Shown: in pieces, positions 28,816 to 46,248 of the stretch
How the letters are laid out: each line of letters begins with the position of its first letter
Position numbering within the stretch: the stretch's first letter is position 1
Assembly (NCBI GenBank): GCA_002104895.1
Contig: MCFG01000082.1
Coordinates: 60,001-124,000 of the forward strand
Source of the DNA: Anaeromyces robustus
Lineage: Eukaryota > Neocallimastigomycota > Neocallimastigomycetes > Neocallimastigales > Neocallimastigaceae
Reading direction: 5' to 3'
Length of the DNA: 64,000 nt
Program-made: the position numbers and the translations under genes
Notes under the pieces: model-generated
Seen by the model: the letters and a program-made list of their open reading frames with translations, nothing else
Database searches by the model: none
Told to the model about the DNA's origin: nothing

Positions 28816-30603
28816 TTTATTTTTTAGTCTTTAATTAAAGTTATAATATATTAATATATATTATTTGATTTTTTTACTTCAATTTTTGTAGTATTTTTTT
28901 ATTGTTTTTTTTTTTTTTTTATATTTTATTTTAATTAATAATCATTATCATTAATTGATGTGGACTATTACATTATATTATTTGATACAATGTATTAAAA
29001 TCCAATCAATTATTTGGTTTTCAGATAAGTTGTACATATTTTTATTTATTATAAAATTTAAAGTTTTAAATTTTAACTATATTAAAAAATAAAATAAAAA
29101 AAAAAAAAGTTTTAAAAATTAAAATAATCATTTATTTTATTAATTATTTATTCCATAGCATTATTGATAATAAAAATAAATAAAATAACAAGATATTATG
29201 AGATAATAAAAAACACACACACACACAAAAAAAAAAAAAATAAAATTAAGAAAAAAAAGTATATAATTTATTCACAAAAATTAATAGTTTTTAATAGTAA
29301 ATAGGCATTAAAAAAAGATAAGAATGCTAAATATTAATACTAATTAATTCAAAAATTAAATAATATATAAATTAACTTAAAGTCAAAAAATATATGACAC
29401 TAGTTTAAAGATAGTTTATAAAATTTTTATTTAAAACCCTCATTGATTAATACCCTTATTTTCTCTTTCAAACTATTTGTAATATAAAATAAAATAATAC
29501 AAATATTAATAATGTATATTAAGTAAGAATATTTATTATATTATTATAAACATAATAGAATACATAATATTTTATTATAGTTTTTTATTAATTAATTTTA
29601 TATATATTAAGTTTATTTCATTTTTTCTTTTATTCTTAAATAATTACTATATGATTTTGTTTTAATAATTTGTAATAAATGGTTTGAATCATTTATAGAA
29701 GACAATATATAATATTGTTTAAAATTTAAAATAATATATCATATCATATCATATCATGTCACATCACATTAGATAAAGCATTTATCTAAGAATTAAAGAA
29801 TGGATATATATAAGAGTCATGAATCATGAAATAAGATCAATGAAAACTTCTTTTTTTCATTCTTATTTTTTTTTTTTTTTTTAAGTAAAAAATATGATTA
29901 TTATAAAGAATATATCTTTTTTTATAGTTATTTTTAGTTTTTTATTACATTTTATTATATAATGCATATTATATAAAATTTATCAAACTTTTTTTATCTT
30001 GTTCTTCTTTTTAAAAAAGTTAATTTATTTAATTATATTTGGATACTTTTTATATCTTTTAATAATATCAAGAAAAAAACTTTAATAGTAATAAAAATTA
30101 AATTTTTATTATTAATAATATTTTAACATTATTATATTATTATTTTTATTCTTATTATACATATTACTTTCAGGATCATTTTCATTCTTAAAAGTTTAAA
30201 TTATTTTATAGATAAATGATAATAATTAATTATACTATTTTTTAATTAATATACTTTTTTATATTATTTATATTTTTATACATTTATTTATTTGTATTTA
30301 GTATTTATATTTATATCTATATTTATATATATTTATTTATTCTTATATATACTTTTTTATTTTAATTAAAAATATATGACAATGTTCAAAGTTGATTTAT
30401 TTTATATTATTTTATTTTTTTTATTATATTTTAAAATTTATTATTATTTAATTAATTAATTATAAAATATTAAAATTTTTTTTTAAAAATCATATAATTA
30501 TAATAATTATAATAAAATGTTCATAAAAATAACTATAATTTTATGATAATTTTATAATATAAATTGATTTATATTATAAAATAATTTAAAATTTTCTTCA
30601 TTC

Positions 30604-30637
<34 letters not shown>

Positions 30638-30796
30638 CTTTTTAAATAATATTGAGAAAGATAACTTTTTTGTTTATATTTTTTATCTATAAATAAAGAA
30701 AAAAAAATATAATAAAAGTAAAATATTAACAGATTTTTTAAAAACAGAACATTAATAACAAAGTCTTTTTTTTTTTTAATATATAAATAAAATAAT
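28816..30796. other. Intergenic region between chorismate synthase and annexin 1
   Basis: AT-rich, with short tandem runs such as (CA)n near 29,214-29,226 and ATATC repeats near 29,740-29,755, and a poly(T) tract at 30,606-30,635. No gene seen. It should hold divergent promoters for the two flanking genes. Confidence 0.65.
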
Positions 30797-34098
<3,302 letters not shown>

Positions 34099-35680
34099 AA
34101 ATAAAAACAAATTGACATTCGTAATCATAGTAATACATAATAAGACGAAACTAAAAAAAAAAAAGAAAAGCAATAATGAAAATTATTGATAAAATATAAT
34201 ATTTATAATAAATTTATAAATAATTTTATATAATAATAACTATTTTTTATATATAAAAAAATGAAAAATATATTATTTTCTTTATTAAAAGAAAATATAT
34301 ATATGTATATTAATTAATAAAAATTATAAATTTAATAATGAAAATGTAAATTAAATGAATTAAAAGCGAAAAACAGAAATAATATTATATTAGCGTAACT
34401 AAACAGATTATATTATTTATAAATAATAACATTAATAATAAAATTTAAATAAAATTAAAAAGAAAAAAAATAATAATGAATAAATAATATAAAATAAAAT
34501 AAAATAAAATAAAATAAAATTAAAATAAAATTAGAAAAAAATTTATAGATGATGATAAATTGTTTTTACGAAACAATATTATTAAAAAAAAAAAAAAAAG
34601 TAAGCTTTTATATAGAAAACTAAAATATTAAGTCGTTTACCAAATAATCATTTTCTTTTTTCATTTTCTTTTCTTCTATATATATATATATTATATATAT
34701 ATATTTTTAAATTGTTTTTATTATTATAATTTAGTTTTCTAAATAAAAAAAGTTTATTTTTCTTTTTTCCTTTTATATATATATATTTTTTATTTTATAT
34801 TAAAATAATAGTTGCTTTTTATAGGTTAATACTATATGGATAAATGTAATTATTTGGTTACTATCTTTCTTCTTTCTTTTCTTTTTTTCTTTTTTAATTA
34901 ATAATTATTTTAACTTAAATTAACTATTAATGGTAATGGATATTATACAATAATTCAAATATTTAATGAACTAATAATGATAATAGGAAAAATAAAAAAT
35001 TTAATTTTACTTATTTTTTTTATTGTTTTATTTTTGACAATTTCTAATATTTAATTATTATATACATTATTATAATAAAGATAATTGTTTTTATTATAAA
35101 AATTATTAATATTAATAAATTTAATGAAATGATGGTAATGTTTTAAATGTATTAGTTTTTATATTTTAATTATATATATATGTATATATGTGTAGAAAAT
35201 AGGAAAAATATCAATAAAATTATTTGTATATTAAATATTTCAATTATTTATATTAATTACCACAAATTTAAATAATTAGTTATTAATTAAATAATTTTTT
35301 TTTTGATAAAATAATTAATATAATTATAAGAATGGTCTATTTATATGTAATTAAATTTTTTTTTTTAACTTTAAATATTAAATATATATTATATGTAAGA
35401 TAGTTTTTTTTTTATTATTTCTTTTTTAATTTATAATTAATAAATTTTTTTATCATTAATTAAATAAACTGATAAAAGAATCTGCATTATTAGATCATTA
35501 AAAAGATATTATAAATAATAATAGAAATTTATATAAAAAAGCTTCTTTTTCCTATTTTAATTTTTTTTTTTTTTTTTTTTTTTTTCATTTTTATTTATTA
35601 TTTAATAGTAAATAATTAATCAAAATAATAAAAATTATTTAAAATAATTTATATAAATATTATATAAATATATAAATATC
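34099..35680. other. Spacer between annexin 1 and the orphan tail gene
   Basis: No gene recognised. AT-rich with short AAAAT repeats near 34,490-34,520 and a poly(T) run at about 35,562-35,585. Confidence 0.65.
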
Positions 35681-36245
35681 ATGTTGTAAGTGTTCAAAAA
35701 TAATGAAATAATAAAAGATTTTATTTTTTATTTAAAGTATAATATTTGTGTATATTTATTAATAAATAAAAAAATATTTATGTATATATATATTTTAAAT
35801 TAGCCTAAACCAAGGTCCAGGTTCTATGATGGGTCCACCAACTGGTTTGGCCCCACAAGGTTTACCACCACAAGGTATGGGCCCACCAGGTATGGGTCCA
35901 CAAGGTATGCCTCCACCATCTATGGGTATGGGTCCACAATCCAGAGGTTTCCCACCAAAACCAGGATATCAACAAAATAATTATACCCAACCAGGTTTTC
36001 CACAACCAGGATTTGCTCCACAACAACAAGGAGGATTCCCACCATATCATGGAGGATCACCACAACAAGGTGGATTCCCACCACAACAAGGAGGATTCCC
36101 ACCACCACAACAAGGAGGATTCCCACCACCACAACAAGGATACTCTCCACAACAAGGAGGATTCCCACCACAACAAGGAGGATTCCCACAACAAGGAGGA
36201 TTCGGATATTCTCAACAAGGAGGATTCCCACCACAGCCATACTAA
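35681..36245 (+). CDS. Orphan annexin-type tail: Pro/Gln/Gly/Met-rich protein
   Basis: Two exons, 35681-35685 (ATG TT, donor GTAAGT) and 35804-36245 (acceptor TTAG), 148 aa ending QPY and TAA. The start exon is inferred because it gives an in-phase MFLNQGPGSMMGPP and repeats the 5-nt start-exon layout of the flanking annexins. The protein is all low complexity: GMGPPGMGPQGMPPPSMGMG, then QQGGFPP repeats almost identical to those of annexin 2. No annexin core follows: the next exon-like DNA is the LINE-like fossil about 600 bp on. So this is either a truncated annexin paralogue or a stand-alone prion-like or condensate-forming tail. It has a proper stop and no obvious damage, so it may be functional. 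Confidence 0.72.
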
Positions 36246-36825
36246 AGATAAGAAAGAATTATTGAAGATAAAATAATATTATAATAGTAACAACAATAAT
36301 TCATATAATATTGAATTGGTTGTATTATTATATATTATATTTATTATTATTATTTTTTTATTAATTAAATCATAATGATGAAATTATTAACAATGCTAAA
36401 ATGATGTGTTATTAATAATTTTAATGAGTTTATCTACAGATCATATATCATCTTTTTCTAGTACTTTTTTATTAAAAAATATATATATGTATATTATAAT
36501 TTTATAATAAGATACCCAAAATAATATTAGCGTAAAATATTATTTATTAACAATATCATATTTATAAATATAATAGTAAAGTAAAGAAAAATTAATAATA
36601 AAAAAATTTAATAATAATAAAAATTTTAATAAAAAAATAATTACAATTTTATTTTTATAATTCATATTTTTTTTTTTATTTATGATTTTATTAATAGATA
36701 TAAAATAAAATTTGCTTTAATATTTAATCAAAGTAAATTTTACATTATATATTTAAAAATTGCATATGAATATAGAAATATAATTTACATTAATATTATA
36801 TAATTATTCTTGATTTTTTAACAAT
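36246..36825. other. Spacer, no gene seen
   Basis: AT-rich DNA between the orphan tail gene and the LINE-like fossil. No annexin-repeat remnant (MKG-GT, SLAKRIKG-like coding) was found in it by eye. Confidence 0.55.
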
Positions 36826-37650
36826 ACATAAGGTCTTCTGAGTCATATTAATTAAAATGTTATAATATAATTGACTCAAAGAAAGTTTAGTGAATTATCA
36901 TATTTACAGATGTTACTTCCATCTTCCATATTTTCTATTATTTTTATTATTTAGGAGTGAAATCCTAATGATTAACATTTCTAAAAAAATACAATTAATT
37001 TTAGATTTTTTTATATATCTATTCTTTCTTGATGGAACTTTAGCTCTGGAAGAGCTGCACTTTGATAAAGGGGAACGGAAGCATTTAATTGAACAACTTT
37101 ATAAAATTTTAAAGGAGCTTCCTGTTCCATACTTTGTGGGGTTGGCTGATTTTTTAACAATAGCAGTACCAGACATATGCAGCTTTTTGGAGTTATTATT
37201 TGATAGGTATAAATCAACACCATTTGTTACCAAGAGCGTCGATCTCGAATCGATAAGACATAACAATAATATCTCGAATCGTGATATTATTTTAACCACA
37301 GGGCCTTCTGAGTCATCTTCTTTTACTAGAAATGATCAAGATTACCCAAGGGAGAGTTTAGTGAACATCATACTATTTTTAATTCAGATGTTACTTCTTT
37401 GTTTTATATTATTTTACTATTTAGAGAGGAGTGAAATCCGAATAGTACCCTACACTGAAAATATAATTATTTCAGAAATTTATTATATTTTTCTTTATAT
37501 TAAATTTATGTTATAGATTTTTAGATAGTATTTTTTTTTTTATTTTAATCTATTTTTATTTATGTACTAAATCTAAATGTATTAATAACTATTTATAATA
37601 AATAGCAAACATTGGAATAGTGTATTCTTTTCTTTTAGTTTAAAAAAAAA
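36826..37650 (+). mobile_element. Degenerate LINE-like retroelement fragment (copy B)
   Basis: A higher-complexity island related to copy A at 13.3-13.9 kb. It contains an open stretch (about 36,890-37,516) encoding GTLALEELHFDKGERKHLI, then a hydrophobic and acidic region with VPDICSFLELLFDRY and GPSESSSFTRNDQDYP, ending in a likely membrane-type segment. The 3' tail (TGTATTAATAACTATTTATAATAAATAG...GTGTATTC) is shared with copy A. The first 145 bp (36,831-36,975) are a diverged direct copy of 37,301-37,445, so the locus is internally duplicated or nested. It is broken, and I cannot assign the encoded peptide to a domain. Confidence 0.5.
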
Positions 37651-39238
37651 TTTTTATATTTATATATTTATTTAATAGTTTTAAAATATTTATATTTTTT
37701 AGATAGAAACTTTATTTCGTATATCTTTTTGTAAGTACTTTTAAATTTTTTTTACATTTTAATAATTTTTTTTTTAGTTATATTATTACTTCATTGAATT
37801 TAAATTTTTTAGAATGATAAATAAAAATTAAAAAACATTTGATATCATAAAGACAAGAGAATTATAAAAAGTATAAAAAAAAGAATTATCGAAGAAAAGA
37901 ATTAATAAAAAGTTGAAATAGGTTATATTAATATTAATAATTTTTTTTTTTTTTTTTTTTAAAAAAATGAACTTTAATTTTATTTAATAGTTAAATTAAT
38001 ATATTAAACGTAATTAATATGAATTTATTAATTATAAAAATAATAATTATATTTTAAATGTTTATAATAATAATTAGTATAAAAAATATTTATATATCTA
38101 TCTCTAATTTTTTGTATTTAAATAAATTATCCAATTTTATAAGTTGTTATGATAAAAATTAATTATAAATATTATTTTAAATGATAAAAATGATTTCAAA
38201 TTTTAAATAATAATGTTAAGTATATAAAAATTACAACCAATTAAAAAGAAAAAAAAATTTATAAAAAAAGAATTTAAAGTTTTAATATTTAAAACTTTAA
38301 ATTTAATTCCGATACATTCATGTGAAAAATCACATGATAAGTCTATAAAAAAAAAATATTTAAAAAAAAAAAAAAAAAGAAAAAAATAAAAACTTTATAT
38401 ATTTACTTATATATATAATTGATATTCAAATAAAAAGTTTCATTAAAAATTTAAGCATATATTTATGAATCATTCAAACTTTTTTTTTTTATTATATAAT
38501 ATTTTATTAAAATGTTCAATGTTAAAATTTAATATTTTAACATTGAACAATTAAATTTTGCAATGAAAGATTAATATTCATATATATAATTAATTTATAT
38601 AAGATAAAAAGAATATTTTCTTTTTGGACTATTTATATGTGGACTATTTATATGTAGAAATTTTCAATATAAAGAGTATATATATATATATATATATATA
38701 TATGATATTTGATAATTTAATGAAACAATTAAAAAGTAAAAAGTAAAAATTTATTGAGGTAGAAAAAAGAATAATTGAATAAAAATATTCATATATTTGT
38801 CTCCGATTATAATTAAAAAAAACTAATTAGATATTTTTGATATATTGTTATTATTAAAAATAAAATAATAATATAAATTATAGAACTTTAATCATTAATT
38901 TTTATATAATATTATATATTATTATGAAACAATATTTATCATATGTAAGATATTTCTTTTTAAATATATTATTTATAGGAAATGTGCCAATGTCTGTATA
39001 ATTTATATATAATTAAATATAAACTTAAATCATACTATAATACAAAATTATTATTATATATATATATATATTCATTTCTTTTTATTTTATAAATTCTTAT
39101 TTTTTATTTTTTCCTTTTTTTGATTCTTTAATTTTTATTTTTTATTTAAAATTTTAAATAATTAATAAAAATATTATTTTAATAAAATAATTTTTTTTAC
39201 AAAAAAAAAAAAAAAAAAAAAAATAAAAAACACTAAAC
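37651..39238. other. Spacer upstream of annexin 2
   Basis: No gene seen. It contains a 17-bp tandem duplication near 38,626-38,658 (GGACTATTTATATGT twice), a TA run at 38,679-38,702 and the short inverted repeat listed next. Confidence 0.65.
38319..38336. promoter_or_regulatory. 7-bp inverted repeat CATGTGA-4-TCACATG
   Basis: Perfect arms separated by AAAA, in DNA otherwise almost free of G and C. It resembles a dimeric transcription-factor site, about 0.9 kb upstream of annexin 2. No factor can be named. Confidence 0.3.
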
Positions 39239-40092
39239 ATGTAGTAAGTATACATATAGATGATTAAGCAACATAATTCAATTATTTTTTATATAAAATA
39301 TGTAAAATAATTGTAAAAAAAATTTTTTTATTACATACATAATAAATTAAATTAATCAATCTTTTTTTTTTTATATATATTTATTTGTTCACTATTTAAT
39401 AATTTAAAAACAAAACATAATATTAATATAACGAAACAAAAACATAAACAAAAACAAATAAAAATAAAAACTAAACATAAAAATTAAATAAAAAACTAAA
39501 AACAAAAAAATTAAACACAATAAATAATATCAAAAAACAAAAAAAAAAAAAAAAAAACAAAATAAAATAATGAAATTAAAAAATATAAAGTCCAGGAAAT
39601 TGTCCAAGAAGAGGTCCACCAAAGGGTGCACCACCATCAGGAACTCCACAACAAGGTGGTTTTCCACCTCAAGGTGAATTTCCACCAAAAGGTTTCCCAC
39701 CACAACAAGGTTTTGGAGGAGGCTTCCCACCACAAGGAGGTTTCCCACCACCACAACAACAAGGTTTTCCACATCAAGATTTTCCACCACCATGTGGATT
39801 CCCACCTCAACAAGGAGGATTCCCACCACCATGTGGATTCCCACCACCAGGAGGATTCCCACCTCAACAAGGAGGATTTCCACCACCAGGAGGATTTCCA
39901 CCTCAACAAGGAGGTTTCCCACCACCAGGTGGTATGCTACCTCAACAAGGAGGTTTTCCACCACCAGGAGGATTTCCACCACAACAAGGAGGATTTCCAC
40001 CACCAGATGGTATGGCACCACAACAAGGAGGATTCTCACAAAATGGAATACAACAAACTAATATTACTAATCCAAATCCAAAGTAAATATTC

Positions 40093-40126
<34 letters not shown>

Positions 40127-41690
40127 CACAATTAATATATTTATATGATATTTTAATTTTAATATTCCTTATAACAAATTTAATATTATTATTCTATTAA
40201 TTATAATCATTTAACAAAATTTATTATATATATATAATATATTTATGTTTTTTTTTAATTTATATATTTCAGTTGTCTTTTAACACCAGCTCAATGTGAT
40301 GCAGCTGTTCAACAACTTAGAGAAGCCATGAAAGGATTTGGTACAGATGAAAAGAATTTAATTAAAGTTTTAGGTACTTATCCTCCACTTCAAATGAACC
40401 AAATTGTTAAAGGATATAAGAGTAATTTCGGTAAGTAATTAATATAATTTTAATTACATATGTATATATATAAAATAAAAAAAATTTAAAAAAAAAAAAA
40501 ATTAAAGGAGAAAAAAAAAGAATAAATTATATATTAATAATATATAAATATGATAAATATTTTATGTATATATAAAGGTAAATCATTATATGATACTGTT
40601 AAATCAGAAACTTCTGGTGACTTTGGTCAATTATGTTGTGCTCTTTGTATGACAATTGCTGAATATGATGTTAAATGTATTAATAAAGTAATTATTATAA
40701 CAATTCTAGGGATTATATTATTATAATAATTATAATAAATATTAAAAGTATTAATAATCCTATTTTTTTTTTTTTTTTTTTTTTTTTCAAATTTATAATT
40801 AATTTAAAATTCAAATTCAAATTCAAATTCAAATTAATAACAAAAAAGGCTCTTGAAGGTACTGGTACTGATGATGATTGTTTAATGGAAGTAAGTTTCA
40901 TCATTAAATTAATACTTTTTTTTTCAATACTTATTTATTAATAACATGAAAAATTAACCTGTATTATATATAATATATTAAATTTAGATCCTTGTAGGTA
41001 GAACTAACAGTGATATTCGATTCCTTCGTGAGGAGTATAAGAGAATATATTGTAGAGAAATTGAAGATGATGTTAAAAAAGATACTAGTGGATATGTTCG
41101 TCGTTTATACACTGTTTTACTTCAAGTAAATATATATATTTATATATATATGTTTTTTTTTCCTATAAATATAAAATGGATACCTAGAAAAAAAAAAGGA
41201 AATATGTATTATTATTAATTATTTAAAATGATATTATATAAAATAAAAAAAATAGGGAAATCGTGATGAAACTAATAATGCAAGAGATGCAATGGCTGAT
41301 GCTGAAACATTATACAGAGCTGGTGAAGGAAAGCTTGGTACTGATGAAATGGCATTCATGTAATTATTATTAAAATATTTTAATATTATTTTTTTTTCTA
41401 TTTAATATTTAATCTTATCTTTATTATTAATAATATTTTAATATTAAATTTTTTATTTTATTATTTTCTATTATAAACAACTTTTTTTTTTTTTTTTAAA
41501 AAAAGTTCGTTATTATGTAATCGTCCAGATGATCATTTAAGACAAGTATTTGATATTTATCAACAAAAGCATGGCCATACTTTTGAAAAGGCTATTTCAA
41601 AGGAATTCTCTGGCGATATTAAGAAGGCTTTAACTAATTTAGTTAGTTCTATTAGAAATAAGGCTGAATACATTGCAACCTTGTAAGATA

Positions 41691-41721
<31 letters not shown>

Positions 41722-42015
41722 GATAATTATAATTTTTTTTATAAGAAAGATTATAAATCGTTTATTGATCATTTTAATTATATATATCTTTTTTTTTTAT
41801 TAAACAGATTTGAAAAGTCAATGAAAGGTATAGGTACAGATGATGATATGCTTATTAGATTAACTGTTCGTCATAGAGCACCAAATGTTATAGGTCCAAT
41901 TAAAGCAGCTTACCAAACTAAATATGGTAAGAGTTTAGCTAAGAGAATTAAAGGTGAAACTAGTGGTAATTATCGTAAACTCTTATTAACTTTAATTCAA
42001 GAACCAGATGAATGA
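39239..42015 (+). CDS. Annexin 2, with a Pro/Gln/Gly/Phe-rich N-terminal tail
   Basis: Nine exons: 39239-39243, 39591-40082, 40273-40430, 40578-40687, 40849-40890, 40988-41125, 41256-41359, 41506-41682 and 41808-42015; 477 aa. Exon 1 is ATG TA before a GTAAGT donor, giving MYPGNCPRRGPPKG. The tail (about 165 aa) is made of QQGGFPPPGGFPP repeats close to the orphan tail protein at 35.7 kb. Four annexin repeats follow with loops MKGFGT, LEGTGT, EGKLGT and MKGIGT. Exon lengths match annexins 1 and 3 exactly (158, 110, 42, 138, 104), except that the 137- and 40-nt exons are fused into one of 177 nt. Expected role: Ca-dependent phospholipid binding. The C-terminus (LTLIQEPDE) diverges from its paralogues. 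Confidence 0.93.
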
Positions 42016-43159
<1,144 letters not shown>

Positions 43160-43273
43160 ATGCAGTAAGTATACGATATAATATTTTTATGAATTTATAT
43201 TTAAATGAAAATTATTTATTACATTTATATATAATAATTATTATAATTTTATAATATTATAATCATATATACA

Positions 43274-43312
<39 letters not shown>

Positions 43313-44298
43313 ATTAATTAATTAATAAATTAATAAATAAATATAGTCCAAATCAACAACAGGGTTTCCCACCTCAAGGTTTTCCACCACCACAAGGAGG
43401 TTTCCCACCACCAGGTGGTATGCCACCTCAACAAGTTGGTTTCCAAAACTTTCAACCAAATTTTGGTCAATTTGTTCAACCACAAACGTGAATATAATAC
43501 AATATTTTTTTTTTTTTTTTAATATATATATAAGTATAGATATAAATTATTTAAATATAATTACAAAAAAAAAAAAAAAAAAAATTAGTAAAAAAAAAAT
43601 AAATATTTATATTTATTTATTTATATTATTAAATATATAAATATATCAATAGTCCACTTTTAAGTCAAATGGATGTTGATGAAGCTGTTAAAAGGCTTAG
43701 AGATTCTATGAAAGGTTTGGGTACAAATGAAAATAAATTAATTAGTGTTATTGGTACTTATCCACCACTTCAAATGAGTCAAATTATTGTTGCATACAGA
43801 AACAAATACGGTTTGTATATATAAGAAATAATTATATATATATTATAACAAAATTTAATTTTAGGTGTTAAAATTTTTAAAAAGGAAAAAAAAATAAGTT
43901 TATTTATGTTTTCATTTAAAAAATAAATTATAATTTAATGAATAATTAGGAAGAAGTTTATTTGATGATGTTAAATCTGAAACTTCTGGTAAATTTGGTA
44001 AATTAGCTGGTGCTCTTAGTTTAACTATTGCTGAATATGATGTTAGATGTCTTCGTAAAGTAAGTACTTATTAAAATATAAATTATTAGTTAAATTAGTT
44101 GTAATATAGATTTCTATAATAAGAATATTAGATATTTATAAAGTAAAAGTAATTATTAATTATTACTCAATAAATAATTAAGTAGATAAAAATAAAAATT
44201 AATATAAAGAATAATGAATAATTAATAAAGAATAAAGAATAAAGAATAAAGAATAAAGAATAAAGAATAAGGAATAAAGAATAAGGAATAAGGAATAA

Positions 44299-44345
<47 letters not shown>

Positions 44346-44349
44346 ATGA

Positions 44350-44405
<56 letters not shown>

Positions 44406-46248
44406 AATTAAGTAATAATAAATAAAAATACAAATAATTTAATTATTGTTATTTCTTTTAAATTTTTAATATTTTATAAAAATATTAAGGCTGTTGAAGG
44501 ACTTGGTACCGATGATGAATGTTTATTAGAAGTAAGTTTATTATTATTGTTATTTTGTTAACTTATCCCTCATATATATACATATATATTTATTATTATA
44601 TCTTTTATAATCTTTGTTTATTAATTCTTTTTTTATTTACATTTAAACAAAACAAATGTATTTATTATATATATATTTATTAATATTTAATAGATTCTTA
44701 TTGGTAGAACCAATAGTGATATTCGTTTCCTTCGTGAAGAATATTACAGACAATATGCTGCTAACCTTGTTGATGACATTAAAGATGATACAAGTGGAAA
44801 TATTCGTCGTTTATATTCCACTTTACTTAAAGTAAGTATTTAAATATTTTAAATATAAATTAAAAAATAAAAAAAATAAAAAAAAGAAGGTAGTCGTTAA
44901 AATATATATATATATTAATATATATAATTTTATTTTATTTTATTTTATTTTATTTTATTATTTTATATTTTATTTAAATAAAATAATAAATAAAAAAAGG
45001 GAATTCGTGATGAAAGTAATGCTCCAAGAGATCCTAATGCTGATGCTGAAGAATTTTACAAAGCAGGTGAAGGAAGAATAGGTACTAATGATAATAAATT
45101 CATGTAAGTATTTTTTTTTTTAATTTTTAAATAAGAAAGGAAAATAATATAATAAATTGAATTTTTAAATAATTTTCCTTAATTTTTTTTTTTTTTTTAA
45201 AAAAAATTTTTATTTATTTCCTAATATAGAATAATTAAATTTTTAATTTTTTAAAAAATAAAAAAAAATTTTTTTTTAATTAAAAAATTTAGTAAATTAT
45301 ATAAAGATATAAGGATAATTTATTAATTAAAAAATATTTTATTTTTTTTTTTTATATCTATTATTTAAAATATTAATTTTATATTTATTAACAAAAAAAA
45401 AAAAATATATATATAAATATATTTATTTAAAATTAAATATATTTTATTATATTCAATTTAATTTTTATTTTAAAATATAGTACTTTATTATGTACTCTTC
45501 CAGATAATCACTTAAGACAAGTATTTGATTGTTATGAAAAAAAATATGGTCATCCATTTGAAAAAGCTATTTCTAAAGAATTTTCTGGACAAATTAAGAC
45601 TGCTTTAAAGATTTTAGGTAAAAAAAATATATATATTAAAAATTTTTATTATAATTTTTATAAAAATAATTATAATATGATTATAAAATAATTATTATTA
45701 TTATATATCTATCTATATTAAAATTTATTATAATTTTATGATTTATTTATTTAAAATTAATAATAATATAAAAGTTTCATCTATTAGAAACAGATCTGAA
45801 TATATTGCAACATTGTAAGTTTAAATAATTATTAATTCTTTATAAAATAAATATATATATATTTAATTAAATCATAAAAAATTAGAATAAAAAAATAAAA
45901 CATTTAAATTAAATATATAATATGTAATATATAATATAATATATATATTAATTAATTCAAATTACTATTATTATTATTTTTAAAATCATAAATAATTAAT
46001 AAAAATAAAAATAAAAAAAAAAAAAAAAAAAATAAAAATAAAAAAGATTTGAAAAATCAATGAAAGGATTAGGAACAGATGATGCTATGCTTATTAGATT
46101 AGCTGTTCGTCATAGAGCTCCCTATGTTATTGAGCCAATTAAGCAAGCTTATCAAGAAAAATATGGAAAGAGTTTAGCTAAAAGAATTAAGGGTGATACT
46201 AGTGGTGATTATTGTAAACTTTTATTAGCTTGTATTCATGAATCTTAA
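43160..46248 (+). CDS. Annexin 3, with a short Pro/Gln-rich tail
   Basis: Ten exons: 43160-43164, 43347-43487, 43653-43810, 43950-44059, 44490-44531, 44694-44831, 45000-45103, 45481-45617, 45775-45814 and 46047-46248; 358 aa. Exon 1 is ATG CA before a perfect GTAAGT donor, giving MHPNQQQGFPPQG. The tail is only about 48 residues. Four annexin repeats follow with loops MKGLGT, VEGLGT, EGRIGT and MKGLGT. Repeat 1 replaces the paralogues' CCALC cysteines by AGALS, and repeat 2 has EYYRQYAANLVDDI where the others have KR-rich sequence. Exon lengths equal those of annexin 1, so the three genes arose by tandem duplication. Intron 4 (44,060-44,489) carries (AATAAAG)n and (AAAT)n repeats. Confidence 0.94.
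44216..44402. repeat. (AATAAAG)n and (AAAT)n arrays in annexin 3 intron 4
   Basis: About ten heptamers drifting between AATAAAG and AATAAGG are followed by about 26 TAAA units. Confidence 0.93.
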
